From: Brachycybe producta
Lineage: Eukaryota > Arthropoda > Diplopoda > Playtdesmida > Andrognathidae
Length of the DNA: 64,000 nt
Reading direction: 5' to 3'
NCBI GenBank assembly: GCA_036925085.1
Contig: JAUPFP010000011.1
Location: forward strand, 992,001 to 1,056,000
Shown: positions 1 to 11,087 of the stretch, in pieces
How the letters are laid out: each line of letters opens with the position of its first letter
Position numbering within the stretch: position 1 is the stretch's first letter
Notes under the pieces: generated by a model
Seen by the model: only the letters and a program-made list of their open reading frames with translations
What the model was told of the DNA's origin: nothing
Database searches by the model: none
Made by a program: the position numbers and the translations under genes

Positions 1-1012
1 ATACATGTATTTAAAATACTATTTTAAATACTTCATTTGTATTTAGTGTTTGTAATTAAAATACATCCATCAAATAATGTATTTGTATTTTGAAATTACT
101 TTTTATTTATAGTATTTTAGTATTTTAATTACTACAAAACACTATTTTACTTTGACAAAGTTAAGTTGGATTGCTTTCATCACATTGAAGAAAAACGAAT
201 GTTAGACATCCAAGTATTGAACCGGTTTCCAGAGCATCAAGCCTTCCTTCACGAAGTTGAATGACAGGCAATTAGAAATCGGTATACACAGAACTTGGCT
301 CCGCCCTTTTTATTATGACCAGCAACTTTTAATTGGTTGGTTATGTAGTCTGACATCACATGCTTCGCCCTTTTCAACATCGAACCACACAACAAACCAA
401 TTAGAAGTTGCCGGTCATCATAAAAAGGGCAGAGCCAACTTCTGTTTGTCCCGATTTCTAATTGCCTGTAGTTGAATGCAATTAACTCAAATGCAGCTTT
501 GACAGCAATTCTAATAAGCAAAAAATTAAAAATGCAAGTTGATAATTTACTTTGTCCTTGTAGCATTAGATGGCGCTACTAGCCCTCCTCCTATTAAAAA
601 TGTACTGACACTCTTCAATGCTGACTCACCTTCCTTTCTCACTGGCAAACTTTTAATCACGTCATCGCTATTTCTACACGTGATCTCTTCACTTATATAA
701 TGTTCTGGGTAAGTTTGTCACGTGCTGATAATAGGTTGTTGGAGGTTGGCGCCATCTATGTAGCATTTACACAATTATTTTTCTATGGAGCCCTCTTAAG
801 TTAAAAACAAATTTGAACAGTTAGTACTCGTCAAGACAAATACATTGAAGTAAATATTTTAGTATTTTAAATACTTTTTTAAAGTATTTTGTATTTTCTA
901 TTTTAAATAAAAGTAGAAATTTGTATTTTGTATTTTAATTTAAATACATTTTCATGAAACTATTTTGTATTTTATTTAAAATACTTTTTAAAAGTATTTT
1001 CCCCAACACGGC
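1..1012. mobile_element. hAT-like nonautonomous element, right part (interrupted)
   Basis: Very AT-rich blocks built of TATTTTAAATAC and GTATTTTGTATTTT words occur at 1-135 and 845-1000. The right edge reads GTATTTTCCCCAACAC, which resembles the known hAT end CAGTGTTGGGGAAAATAC in reverse. The left end lies outside the window and a Mutator-like MITE sits inside at 264-469. The assignment rests on end similarity only. Confidence 0.35.
264..469. mobile_element. Mutator-like MITE, copy 1 (206 bp, 9-bp TSD)
   Basis: The inverted ends are ACAGGCAATTAGAA and its complement TTCTAATTGCCTGT. The flanks carry a perfect 9-bp direct repeat AGTTGAATG at 255-263 and 470-478. The interior is largely palindromic, with CTCCGCCCTTTT near one end and AAAAAGGGCAGAG near the other. 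A 9-bp duplication and long inverted ends fit Mutator-like (MULE) elements. The frames that cross it are not genes. Confidence 0.75.
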
Positions 1013-1074
1013 TGGCAACACTGCAAGCGAAAAACAGCTTTAGCATTCTGTTTAGTATACTATTGTGTAGCATG

Positions 1075-1345
1075 GCTGGCCCTTGACATGGCTGTTCACC
1101 ATTTTATAGAATGCCTGGAGGACGTCCAGCCGTTGTTGCCGAACTTTGATTGTCTCTTTGTTGGGTAGCTGGTCCCCGACCAGCCGGTTGAGTCCGGGTC
1201 GTGCGATGCTCCACACTCTCTGAGCTCGGGCTCTGTGACCTGCCAGGTGATCCAGGTCTACTTGTTGACCTGGATGCGCAGCCCTTGGTCATGCCTCTGC
1301 TCCTAATCAGAGTTGGACTCCCTGGCATTGTAGATCTGTGTTCGG
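1075..1345 (-). other. GC-rich island with an Arg/Ser/Pro-rich open frame
   Basis: This block is much richer in G+C than its surroundings. It holds a 74-codon minus-strand frame at 1104-1328, rich in Arg, Ser, Pro and Thr, that begins MPGSPTLIRSRG. No family is recognised. It may be a fragment of a mobile-element ORF or a short host exon, and I see no convincing splice sites. Confidence 0.3.
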
Positions 1346-2100
1346 TTTCGTGTAGACAGGACTCCTAGTTACCACAATTTAAAGATACAGTGATGACTCT
1401 ACACCTCAAGGAGGTGTCCTCGCGAACAAAGAAAAAAACTTCCCTCTTTGCGAATTAACTGGTTTATTTTATAAGCAATTATGATACATTGCAAACGAAA
1501 TAAAATACTACAAGAAAAGGTTCTAAGTCCAAAAAGCTATTTTGGCTCAGAGTTTTCTGCTCTCAAACGACGAGAAAAACATTCTGGTCCTGCAAATTTT
1601 TGCTTACTGTCCTCCTGAGGACAGTTATTACTTTGGCCCTTGGAAAGGGTCACTCGTGACCAGGGGCTGCCCATAGGTCGTGCTGACCAATGGTGATATC
1701 TGGCCCCAAAATATTTCCTTTTTTGGAACTCATTTTTCCGAAATATAAAAATGATTCTGTAAAAATTATCTGGGCCTGTCCAGTGTCACTGGACATGAGG
1801 AAAAGCAATTTTCCTTTCTTAATTGTTTCCATATATGTCGGTGGAACTCTTTCATTTCTTGGACACTTTTTATGGGCCACCTTTCTGTCTAAGAAAAGGT
1901 GGTTGTCAAACCTAAGAAGACCGAGTAGCGGCATTCCCTACACATGTGTATATGTATATGTGTATGCTGACACATGTGAAGAGGGTGTCACAATTGAGCC
2001 TGATGAGCGGGTTTTACATGCATGTCTATTGGCCAAAGTAAAAACTGGAGCAAAGCTATGGCCAACTACCAGTTTCACAAAAGAAGAATGAATATTATTC
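1346..2100. other. Unassigned sequence with opposing open frames
   Basis: A 94-codon minus frame (1650-1934) and a 133-codon plus frame (1690-2091) overlap. The minus frame contains RNERVPPTYMETIKKGKLLF, faintly like the C-terminal part of piggyBac-type transposases (basic residues, then KKGE/KKGK, then a beta-strand). This is too weak to call and I treat the stretch as unassigned, possibly old transposon DNA. Confidence 0.2.
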
Positions 2101-2109
2101 TTATCTAAT

Positions 2110-2147
2110 AATATTCACGTGAGTTATAGTGAGGTTCTTGTATGTGT

Positions 2148-2219
<72 letters not shown>

Positions 2220-2240
2220 TCACTATAACTCACGTTACAC
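2110..2240. repeat. (TA)n microsatellite inside an inverted repeat
   Basis: About 65 bp of alternating TA is framed by GTGAGTTATAGTGAGG on the left (near 2115) and CCTCACTATAACTCAC on the right (near 2218), exact complements. The structure can extrude as a cruciform. The right arm is also the outer end of the Tc1-derived foldback that follows. Confidence 0.8.
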
Positions 2241-3575
2241 TTGATTGATTCGCCTGAAATTTTTAACATAAAGAGAGCTTCTTATAGTATAAATTTTATG
2301 CTAGGCAGAAAATTTTTTTTTTAAAAAGGTAAAAATAAAAAAAAATTAAAACTGGAAAGTAGCCATTCCATAATTATAGACGCACTAATAAACTTTTCAC
2401 TTTTATTAGTTATTGTGACAAAATAACATGCTGAACACAACAGTAACATTAAAATTAATAAAGTATACAACTATCCTGATGTTTTATAACTGAAAACATT
2501 TTTTTCAACATACTCTAAACAATATTTTTATTTTACTCTGCCCGAAGCAGCTAAAATGACATTTTTCAGCTCTATGAGTGTATTATAATCATGGCAATGA
2601 GGGAACATCTGCGGGTCAGTTGAAATTGGTTATATTCTGGTTTTGTAACCATTTTTTTGTTAGGTTACTGGAGTGAACTGGTGCATTTTCCTTGTGGGAA
2701 TACTAAGCTAATGCTAGGGAATTGACGTTTTTATGGCAGTGCATATCCTCCCAATATTGTCTGATAATTTATGATATTTGTTTTGGTTGAAATAAATCCT
2801 AAGTTATGCATTTCAAAAACTAAGCTGCTCATTCCAAAGACACTAAATGTTTCCTAAATCATTAAGTTGACCCATTGACAAAATTTTGATTAGAAAAATA
2901 TTACGGTTTTTTCCTCACATCCTTCCAATATGAAGAAAAATGTCAAAATCATTAAGATCGAATTTTTTTCCCCTTGCAATGAGTAGCTTTGCCTTCATTT
3001 CAACCAAAAAATAATATTTATTATCAGACAACGTTATGAGAGTGTTTACGAACCAACTAAAGTGAATTCCCTAGTGTTAGCTTAGTATTCGAGCAAGAAA
3101 ATGCACCCGTTTATTCCAGTAACCTAAAGAATGAATGGTTACGAAACCAAAATATCACCGCTCTCAAATGGCCAGCGTGTCCTCCGGACTTAAATCCTAC
3201 AGAGAACTTTTAGGACATCATTGTACTTAATAATTAAGCAGATTGCCGTGATTATACTATAGCAGTAGAGCTGAAAAGTGCTCTTTTAGCTGCTTCGGGG
3301 CAGAATTTTTGTAAATTTTCTTATAAATATTGTTTAAAGTATGTAGAAGTCAATGTTTTAATTTATAAAACATCAGAGCAGTCTTATACTTTATTAATTT
3401 TATTTTTACTGTTGTGTTCAGTATGTTATTTTGCCACAAAAATTAAAGTGAATAGTTCATTAGTTCATTTATAATTATGAAACGGCCATTTTCTAGTTTT
3501 CAATTTTCTAAATTTTTACCTTTTTAAGAAAATAATTTCTGCCTAGCAGAACGTTTATAATATAGAATATCAAAG
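2217..3575. mobile_element. Tc1-derived foldback element, copy 1 (decayed)
   Basis: Two long arms face each other: about 2217-2830, and its reverse complement at about 2985-3570. The arms share words such as GATTCGCCTGAAATTT, GACGCACTAAT and GAAGCAGCTAAAATG. Read on the plus strand, the right arm encodes the C-terminal part of a Tc1/mariner transposase, including WLRNQNI and WPACPPDLNPTENF, part of the DD34E catalytic region. A TAG stands where the family has Trp after ENF, so the arm is dead. The right tip has decayed into a GA-rich tract. Confidence 0.7.
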
Positions 3576-3664
3576 AGAGAGAGAGAGTGAGAGTGTTGGC
3601 TCTTAGCAAATTATGATATTAGATAATTTATTAAAATACACTTGTTGATTGTTTCTTTAAATGT

Positions 3665-3670
3665 TTTATT
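3665..3670 (-). terminator. Poly(A) signal of gene 1
   Basis: AATAAA on the minus strand, about 100 nt downstream of the gene 1 stop codon. Confidence 0.5.
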
Positions 3671-3772
3671 GTCATGCCAGATAGCCTTTTGTTAATATAA
3701 TTTGTCTCATTTAAAAGTAAATTGATTTCAACTTAATTTTGGTGATTTGTGTACATTTGAAAATTGGCCTAT

Positions 3773-4222
3773 TTAGAGTCGCACACCAGCAAGACTTAAT
3801 GGCATATTTAAACTTGTTTTTATCGGACATAAAATAGGTTTTAAGAAATCTTGAAAACGGTGAGTCTTTTGTCCATTGCAGTTTATTAGGAAGGACAGAA
3901 TACCTCCAGGTTTCTGTTTTATACCTATTACATTTTCTACGGGGCCTAGAAGTTTCTTTACAATCCCACCCACATTTAACAAGACATTTTTTGGTTTATA
4001 ATCATTTTTATCATCCTCCTTATGACCATCATCATTATCACCCTCACATTCCTCCTCCTCCTCATCATCATCATCATCCTCACATTTCTCCTCATCCTTA
4101 TCGTTGTCAGGATGATGATGGACAATGCTACGTCTGTGTATGTCTTTTAGGTCTATCTCATCTGCTACGAATCTCTTTTCGTGTTCAGGAAGGGTTTCTT
4201 CACTTTTAACCAAAGCCGAAAC
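3773..4222 (-). CDS. Secreted prepropeptide family, gene 1, exon 2 (acidic plus amphipathic tail)
   Basis: Second and last coding exon, 149 codons plus stop. It joins in phase 0 to exon 1 at 5503-5559, giving a 168-residue precursor. The acceptor is CGTAG before GTTTCGGCT, and exon 2 begins VSALVKSEE, so VSA completes a signal-peptidase site. A charged spacer follows, ending in IHRR-S at precursor residues 47-51. Next come a His cluster (HHH), a strongly acidic run of Asp/Glu with two Cys (about residues 57-91), and a hydrophobic or amphipathic tail with NVLLNVGGIVKKLLGP and SFLINCNG. A poly(A) signal lies 102 nt past the stop. The acidic tract could bind cations and the tail could associate with membrane, but function is unknown. 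Shared leader and intron with genes 2-7 make this a real gene rather than a chance frame. Confidence 0.75.
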   Translation of the reverse strand, partial: VSALVKSEETLPEHEKRFVADEIDLKDIHRRSIVHHHPDNDKDEEKCEDDDDDEEEEECEGDNDDGHKEDDKNDYKPKNVLLNVGGIVKKLLGPVENVIGIKQKPGGILSFLINCNGQKTHRFQDFLKPILCPIKTSLNMPLSLAGVRL

Positions 4223-4801
4223 CTACGAAAAAATATTAAGTTTGAAATGTGATTTTAGTTTTAGATGTTAAAATTGTAATACTATTTTCAACAATCTAAT
4301 CCATTATTCAAAAGTGTTGCTTTATATAAAGCTAAGCTCAAATTAGGGTTAAGCTTAGCATTATTTAATGCATTTTTTCAATATGAGGGTTCAAAAGGAA
4401 AATATGTTTAGCCGCTTACAGACCGAAATTTGATATTCGCGAACCACTCGGGAACTCTTTTAGAGCTGCTCGTGAGCATAATGTCTGCACTAAAAAAATT
4501 AGCGTGTTCGCGTTCACATGGTGAACCACTCTCAAGATTTTCTTTGTTAGTTCCTCAAGAGTTCGTGTTCTTAAATTTGTTTGTATTAAATTTGCACAAA
4601 TTGTTTGTAATAACTGGCGAGACAAGCTCGCTCACGTCTAAACTAGGTTCTCTGTTCGGCAGATGTTTAAGAACCAACCCTTTGATGTACCGTCTCAAAA
4701 GCAAACTTTGTACCGGTTTGCAAATGGCTCTAAAACTGTTCGCGAGCTCTCGTCTAAACCGGGTTCTGTTTTTGTTTGTTGCATGGAGTGAAACCAGTCT
4801 A

Positions 4802-5333
4802 AAGGCCTGGTTACACTATATTACTAGTCACTGCAAAATATACATGTATAACTAGTTTTGTTTCTATCATTATGTGTAACATACCTTGTGACCCTTCTCT
4901 GACCAGGATGTGACTGGATGGTGACCTCAAAGTTTTGAGTAGACCTCCATCCTACGTTTGATACTAGTTAGTAGTGATTAGCCAATCAGGAATCAGGTAG
5001 AAGAGACAACAAATTTGCAAAGAAATTAAAAGGAAACATGGCAAATCTTTTGAGTGCTGAAAACGATGGGATCTTAATCGATTTTTATAAAGGTATGTTT
5101 TTGTTTAATTATGTTAGTTTCTATTTAAAATAAATACACACAAACGCATACTTGCATGGCGCCATCTTGAATTTCTGTGCCTATTAATGATTGTCTAGTC
5201 TTCTGTGATATATCCCAAAGAGTAGTCACTAATGTAACATGCAAGTCTTCAATAGGTTTAAGACTAGTCACTCACCAAGCTAGTCATGCATGACTATTTT
5301 GCAGTGACAAGTAATATAGTGTAACCAGGCCTT
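4802..5333. mobile_element. TIR transposon derivative in gene 1 intron (TA TSD)
   Basis: The ends are AAGGCCTGGTTACACTATAT and its complement, with further matching sequence (TAGTCACTGCAAAATA against TATTTTGCAGTGAC). Both flanks are TA. Inside, at 5038, an ATG opens MANLLSAENDGILIDFYK and runs into a GTATGT splice donor. This resembles the first exon of a MADF/Myb-like protein of the kind carried by PIF/Harbinger-type elements, so it may be an internally deleted derivative. The family is inferred, but the inverted ends are plain. Confidence 0.65.
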
Positions 5334-5502
5334 TATGTAGGCTGGGCATGCATTTTAGTCGTTTAAATTATGGTAGCCTTTCGAATAAAATAATCTTAGC
5401 TCTTAAATCCTTAATTATGAACTGCCTTAACTTTAAAAACAAAGTTATCCAGTCCGCAGTTATGCCCCTGTTAGAATCCTAAAAGATAGTTTACAGTTTT
5501 AC

Positions 5503-5559
5503 CTGACTGCTGCAAATGACCACCAACATAACTAATAATAGTTTCACAATTGTATTCAT
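5503..5559 (-). CDS. Gene 1 exon 1: signal-peptide exon
   Basis: Nineteen codons, MNTIVKLLLVMLVVICSSQ, followed directly by the donor GTAAAACTG. The next member of the same exon type (genes 2, 3 and 4) is also exactly 19 codons. The intron to exon 2 is 1280 nt and carries a TIR transposon derivative. The ATG chosen is the first in frame and lies 91 nt below a TATA box. Confidence 0.8.
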
Positions 5560-5650
5560 TTTGTGGATTCAACTTTTATTCAATTTTCAAACGTTCTGAA
5601 GCATAGGACCTGTACTGTTGTTAATGCCTTTTTCATTTTACTTGAGCGGT

Positions 5651-5657
5651 TTTATAC
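5651..5657 (-). promoter_or_regulatory. TATA box of gene 1
   Basis: Minus-strand GTATAAA within AGTATAAAACCGC, 91 nt upstream of the gene 1 ATG. The same GTATAAAA core occurs at nearly the same distance in genes 2 and 3. Confidence 0.55.
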
Positions 5658-5916
5658 TATAATATATAAAGAAGTTTTTATATTCATATTTTATTTAAAT
5701 TAGATATTATTTCTTGATATCTGCAATTTAAATGATTTATCAACTTGTCTAGTAAACACATTCTCAAATGTACTTATTGTATAAAACACATTCATATTAT
5801 AGTCTTCCTGTTAGTTTTGTTGAAATTATATTTGCTTAGTGTGTAAAACCTGGATATTTTTTTTTCTTGCCAGACCACTAGTATATAATATTTATTTATG
5901 TCTGGCATATATAATA

Positions 5917-7514
5917 CAGTGCGTTTCATATATATAGACGCACCCCAAAAATGTGTTATATCTTGAGTCAAACTTGATGGATTCGCCTGAAATTTTCACC
6001 ATAAATAGATCATCTTTTATTACAAACTATCTGTTAAATAGAATTTTTTTTCTTAAAAAGGTAAAAATTAAAAAAATTAAAAACTGGAAAATGGCCGTTT
6101 CAGAATTATAGACGCACTAATGAACTTTTCACTTTAATTAAGTATTGTTACAAAATAACATTCGGAACCCAACAGTAACATTAAAATTTATAAGGTATAT
6201 GACTGTCCTGATGTTTTAGAACTTAAAACATTGTTTTCTACATACTTTAAACTAGATTTATAAACACAAATACAGAAATTCTGTCCCGAAGCAGCTAAAA
6301 TGGCACTTTTCAACCTTTATATTGCAGCATATTCATGGCAATATGCTTAATAATCACGTAGGATGATGTCCCAAAAGTTTTCTACAAGATTTAAGTCCGG
6401 GGGACACGCCGGCCATTTGAGAGTGGTGATATTTTGGTTCCGTAACCATTCCTTCATTAGGTTATTGGAGGAAACTGGGGAATTTTCTTGCTGGAATACT
6501 AAGCTAATGCTATGAAATTGATGTTTTATGGCAGTACATACTCTCGTAACAATGTCTGAAAATCGCTGATATTTGTTTTGGTTGAAATAAAGGCAAAATT
6601 CCTCATTCCAAAGGTGCTAAACACTTCGCATATTGTCAGGCTTCCACCACCATTGGAAAAAATTCATCCAAGATGATTCTGATGGTTTTTATTATTTTCT
6701 TCATATTAGAAGGAGGTGAGGAGAAAACCACAATATTTTTCTAAACAAAATTTTGGCAGTGGGGGAGCCTAATAATATGGGGAAGATTTAGTGCCTTTGG
6801 TACGAGCAGCTTAGTTTTTGAAAAGCAGGCTCAGCCTTTATTTTAACCAAAAGAAATATCAGCGATTATCAGACATTGTTACAAGAGTATGTACTGCCAT
6901 GAAACATCAATTCCATAGCATTAGCTTAGTATTCCATCAAGAAAATGCCCCAATTTCCTCCAATAACCTAATGAAGGAATGGTTACGGAACCAAAATATC
7001 GCAACCCTCGAATGGCTGGCGTGTCCCCCGGACTTAAATCTTGTAGAAAACTTTTAGGACATCATTGTACGTGATTATTAAGTAGATTGCCGTGATTATA
7101 CTACAATATCAAAGCTGAAAAGTGCCATTTTAGCTGCTTCGTGATAATAATAATTCTGTAAATATGTTACAAAATCTAGTTTAAAGTATGTAGAAAACAA
7201 TGTTTTAACTTCTAAAACATCAGGACAGTCATATACCTTATAAATTTTAATGTTACTATTGTGTTCTGAATGTTATTTTGTCACAATACTTAATTAAAAT
7301 GAAAAGTTCATTAGTGCGTCTATAATTATGAAACGGCCATTTTCCAGTTTTTAATTTTTTTAATTTTTACCTTTTTAAGAAAAAAAATTCTCTTTAACAG
7401 AAAGTTTGTAATAAAAGATGATCTGTTTATGGTGAAAATTTCAGGCGAATCCATTAAGTTTAACTCGAGATATAACCCATTTTTGAGGTGCGTCTATATA
7501 TATGAAACGCACTG
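5917..7514. mobile_element. Tc1-derived foldback element, copy 2 (1.6 kb, TA TSD)
   Basis: The ends are CAGTGCGTTTCATATATATA and its complement, flanked by TA on both sides. The two arms, each roughly 700 bp, are inverted copies of the 3' half of a Tc1-like element. The right arm reads on the plus strand into a transposase C-terminus (WLRNQNIATLEWLACPPDLN, ENF). The left arm encodes the same region on the minus strand. In the left arm the codon after ENF is TGG (Trp, as in the family). In the right arm it is TAG, the same stop as in the copy at 2217-3575. Confidence 0.8.
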
Positions 7515-7635
7515 TAGTGGTCTGGCAGCATCTACGCACAAGCACAGCCACTGACAAATGGACAGGACCTCACTATAGTGAGGTCAGTGCACACGACCGA
7601 CAGTCTGTCAGATGTCTGGGCCAACAAAACGCAAG

Positions 7636-7703
7636 AGACGACAGACAGTCGGTGATGAACTACATTGTATACAATGTAGTTCGTCACCGACTGTCTGTCG
7701 TCT
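7636..7703. repeat. 68-bp near-perfect palindrome
   Basis: Two 34-bp arms (7636-7669 and 7670-7703) are reverse complements with one mismatch and no loop, centred on GTATAC. It contains ACAGACAGTCGGTGA twice in opposite directions. It is probably the core of a palindromic MITE lying between 7515 and 7720, where related CGACAGTCTGTC words occur. Confidence 0.8.
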
Positions 7704-7720
7704 GTGCAGGCCCTTAACCT

Positions 7721-8088
7721 AACCAATATGTTATATCGACAATCGAATTATCCACCTAGTTTAAGTGGAACAGTGGAACTGTATATATCTCCTTATGTAT
7801 CTGCTAAATTCCATTGGTTTTTGTTGGTCAAAATGCGTCCTGAAGGTTTTTTTTGACAAGTGGTCAGTCAATGGTGAAACCATTTCATTTCTAACACAAA
7901 GGTCCTATTGTTCTAGGTTTTCTGAAAAAGGGACCGTGTGACTTATGGTCACTGACCTTTTTCTTATTGCAAAGTTGTTTTTGGTGGTGGTATAAATATA
8001 AGTGGCAGTCAGCTGCTAGGTTGATTCAATGGTTATGGTGGTGGACAATCATTGTTAAAAATGTGCTGTTTAAGTTTTACAATAATTT
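7721..8088. other. Spacer, nothing recognised
   Basis: AT-rich single-copy-looking sequence with only short chance frames. Confidence 0.5.
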
Positions 8089-8568
8089 AAGGCACACTTG
8101 GCATTCATGCACATTCACACACATACATTCCCCCTCATCCTATAAAGCAGGTTGCATTCACACTTTTCATTCAAGCAAATTCAATTAGGGTGTAAACCAT
8201 GATGTAAAACCAGTTTGTAGTGTTGATTAACAATAGGTCAATGACTGGGTCACTTATTAAACAACTCAATTGAAGTCAGTTCAAGTTATTTTTGTGCAGA
8301 AAATGTCAGATACAGCATCTACAGTGCATGAATTACATTCACACCTATAAAGCAGTGTCACTCAGTCTCATGCAAAAGGGGGAAAGAACTCTGGAAGTTG
8401 CATCTTGGAATTTGCTTGAAGCTGTATGAGGGTGAATGAAGGAAAGGTGTGATATAGGTTCATTCATTTCTTTACTAATTCTATGAAAACCTATTAAAAG
8501 AACTTTTTAAATGAATGTGAGTGAATGTGCATGAATGTGCGTGAATGTCAAGTGTGGCTGAGCCTTTA
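8089..8568. mobile_element. TIR MITE with ATGCACATTCAC ends
   Basis: The left end TTAAGGCACACTTGGCATTC with ATGCACATTCACAC is mirrored on the right by GTGAATGTGCATGAATGTGC and TCAAGTGTGGCTGAGCCTTTA. The element is about 480 bp without a coding frame. Confidence 0.6.
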
Positions 8569-8838
8569 ATGTGTATCCGAGTAATATTTTGTGCATCCAT
8601 GAATTAAAACTATTAACAGTTTTTTTTTCATAGGTTAAAATTTGGGTGGGAAGCCTTGATAGGAGCCACCGATACTTAATTACACAGAACAATACTTATT
8701 ACATAATGATAGGTTTTGATTGAAATTTTAGTAGACGAAACGGCATTACAACTAAGTGACAAAGACACAGCCTAAATGATTTATCCAAGTATTTTTTTTT
8801 TCAAAGTAGGGGAAAAACTATGAAATCTTGAACCTATA

Positions 8839-9236
8839 AAGGTCGGGACACACATGCCCGGGACGAGTCTTGGGGAAAGTCATGGCGGGAGGTTGGCCGT
8901 GTGATGACCGTCACCCGGTGGAGAAATTGCACCATTAAATGCTATGCGTCTGTTCTTACAACAGCGTGGCATCACAGGATCGTGCTCTGGGGCTGCCAGG
9001 GGAGCCTGGATGGATATTGTCATGTTTACTTTTTCTCTGTGATGGCCCACTCTCGGCGTGCAGCTGTATATCTTCAACATTAAAATAACATCATACCACA
9101 GCAAGATATTGAAGCAGAATAAAATCTCATCTAGTGTTTTCTTGGACAAGTGTGGTTTCCAGATTACAGGACCAAGACAGAGCCGGAACTTCGCCGTCTT
9201 TCCGACCCTGTCTCGACCCGGTCATGTGTGTTCCAA
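8839..9236. mobile_element. TIR MITE with GGTCGGGACACACATG ends
   Basis: The left end reads AAGGTCGGGACACACATGCC then CGGGACGAG. The right end is an approximate complement (CTCGACCCGGTCATGTGTGTTCC). The block is richer in GC than its flanks. Frames in it are short and unrecognised. Confidence 0.5.
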
Positions 9237-9566
9237 CATTATACTCATCATTTTAGATTTCCATTCAAATCGTTTACAATATAAGGAGGACGTGATCGCA
9301 AAATACTAACTATAAACTTAACATAAGATTTTATTTAAACTGGATTCTATTTGAATCACATATCAAATAGTCGTGTTTGTTATACCATATGGTGCAGACT
9401 GAGAAAGTCACCAACTTTTGAAACAACCACAGTTCTGGTTCTATTAATGTTTGGTTGCTGAATGTTTACACAGCCATACAGTATACACGGTATAGATCTA
9501 TTCAGCGAATAACTATGTAGTCATGTAGCACGTGCATGCTGGAGTGTTTACACTGTTAGCTCTACT

Positions 9567-9570
<4 letters not shown>

Positions 9571-9614
<44 letters not shown>
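9571..9614. repeat. (TA)n microsatellite
   Basis: About 44 bp of alternating TA immediately left of a hAT insertion. Confidence 0.9.
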
Positions 9615-9615
<1 letters not shown>

Positions 9616-9627
9616 TTCTCTCTAACA

Positions 9628-10139
9628 TAGAGATTGAGATTTCGGTTTAGCTGAAACAGAAAAAAAGCGGTTATTCGACTAAAACCCGAAACCGCAAAAC
9701 CGTAAAACCGTCACCGAAAACCACGCTTTTCGGTTTTATCAAAAATAAAATCAAAATCAATCATTATCACTAAAACAGGAATCTACAATATTTGCAATAA
9801 ATGTGCCAAAAAACGAAGAACCTTGGTCGTCTTTACGTAGCACTTTCTACCATAAAACTAACATCAACATAATGCATGCCAAAAGCACATTTTTGTTGAG
9901 TAGGAATTTTTGTACACGATTCACGATTATCTAATAAATCAGTAAAGGCTCTTGTTTTCCTAAAAGGTTATTAACTACAAAAATTATAACTACTTAAAAA
10001 ATAATAAAAATTGTGTTAATATTGTTTTATTTTATCAAAAATTTTTAAATTTAAAGAAAAAAATACAAAACCGGTTTTTGAAATGAAATCCGAAAAACCA
10101 TGGCGACTTTTTTAAAAGTCGCGGTTTCCCCAAACTCTA
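9628..10139. mobile_element. hAT nonautonomous element (512 bp, 8-bp TSD)
   Basis: The ends are TAGAGATTGAGATTTCGGTTT and the approximate complement AACCGCGACTT…CTCTA. The flanks are CTCTAACA (9620-9627) and CTCAAACA (10140-10147), an 8-bp target duplication with one difference, typical of hAT. No transposase frame remains. Confidence 0.7.
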
Positions 10140-10293
10140 CTCAAACATTATATATATATATATATTAAGCCAGGTAATTAACGCTGTACAATTTATATAA
10201 ATTTAAATGAATAAATGAACCGCTTTTTTTTTCTCTCAAGGTCAACTATATGTTGCACAGTCCCCATCCAAGAACCCCATGATGTTAAATTGG

Positions 10294-10720
10294 TTGGGGT
10301 TCACTACAGCTACCAAGACTCACAAGCGCTACTAGGGGGAGAACCGCTACTTGAGTCACTACAGCTACCAAAAAATAGGGGGACAAAATATAGACCTTTT
10401 TTATCACTTTTTCGTCACTACAGCTAAAAAATAACCCTTTCTCCCTAACCTAACCGAAACTTACCTAATGAAACCTTAACGAACTTTAAATAACCGAACC
10501 ATAACGATCCTAACCAAAAAGTACCGATACTAACCGAACCTAACCGAACCTAACCGAACCTAACCGAACCTAACTGAACCGAATGTAATCTAAACTAAAC
10601 GTATTGATAAATAAAAATCCTCGATTTTTTGGTAGCTGTAGTGACCCTTTTGATGAAAAAAAGGTCTATATATTTTTTTTGGTAGCTGTAGTGACCCAGT
10701 TAGCTGTAGTGAGCCAGTCC
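10294..10720. mobile_element. CACTACAGCTACC MITE with telomere-like (CCTAACCGAA)n core, copy 1
   Basis: It is bounded by inverted copies of CACTACAGCTACC, present several times at each side. The core is a decanucleotide array (CCTAACCGAA). The flanks are ATGTTAAATTGG (10282-10293) and ATATTAAATTGG (10721-10732), a 12-bp direct repeat with one difference. The uninterrupted sequence is found in sister Helitron-like copies, confirming the insertion. Confidence 0.75.
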
Positions 10721-10950
10721 ATATTAAATTGGAGAGGGGAAAAGGTTGGACAGTGTAGAAGGGGGAGAGAGAGAGAGAGAAACGTGGAGGTGAAAAAAGT
10801 GGGAGGGGGTGATTGAAATTGAAATGAAAGGAGTAAAAAAGGAACAAACGAAGTGCACAGCACACAACAGAGAAAATGAAAAACTCATTTTCTCTTTCAA
10901 ATATAAAAAGGGGAGGATATAATAGTAGCAAAATTAAACTACAGTTTATC

Positions 10951-11087
10951 ACAGGCAATTGTGCCCAGCATTAGAATTTCTTTTGCTCAGCCCTTTTATG
11001 AACGTCATCAATTTCTAATTGGTTTGTTACTAGACGTCATAAAAGGGTGGAGGAAAAGAAATTCTAATGCTGGGCACAATTGCCTGT
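10951..11087. mobile_element. Nested Mutator-like MITE (ACAGGCAATTGTGCCCAGC ends)
   Basis: Inverted ends ACAGGCAATTGTGCCCAGCA and complement, 137 bp, inside Helitron-like copy 1. The same insertion recurs at the same internal site in copies 3 and 5. Confidence 0.7.

Noticed and set aside
1650-1934. piggyBac-like transposase fragment
   Set aside because: Only a short KKGK-type resemblance. Not enough to name a family.
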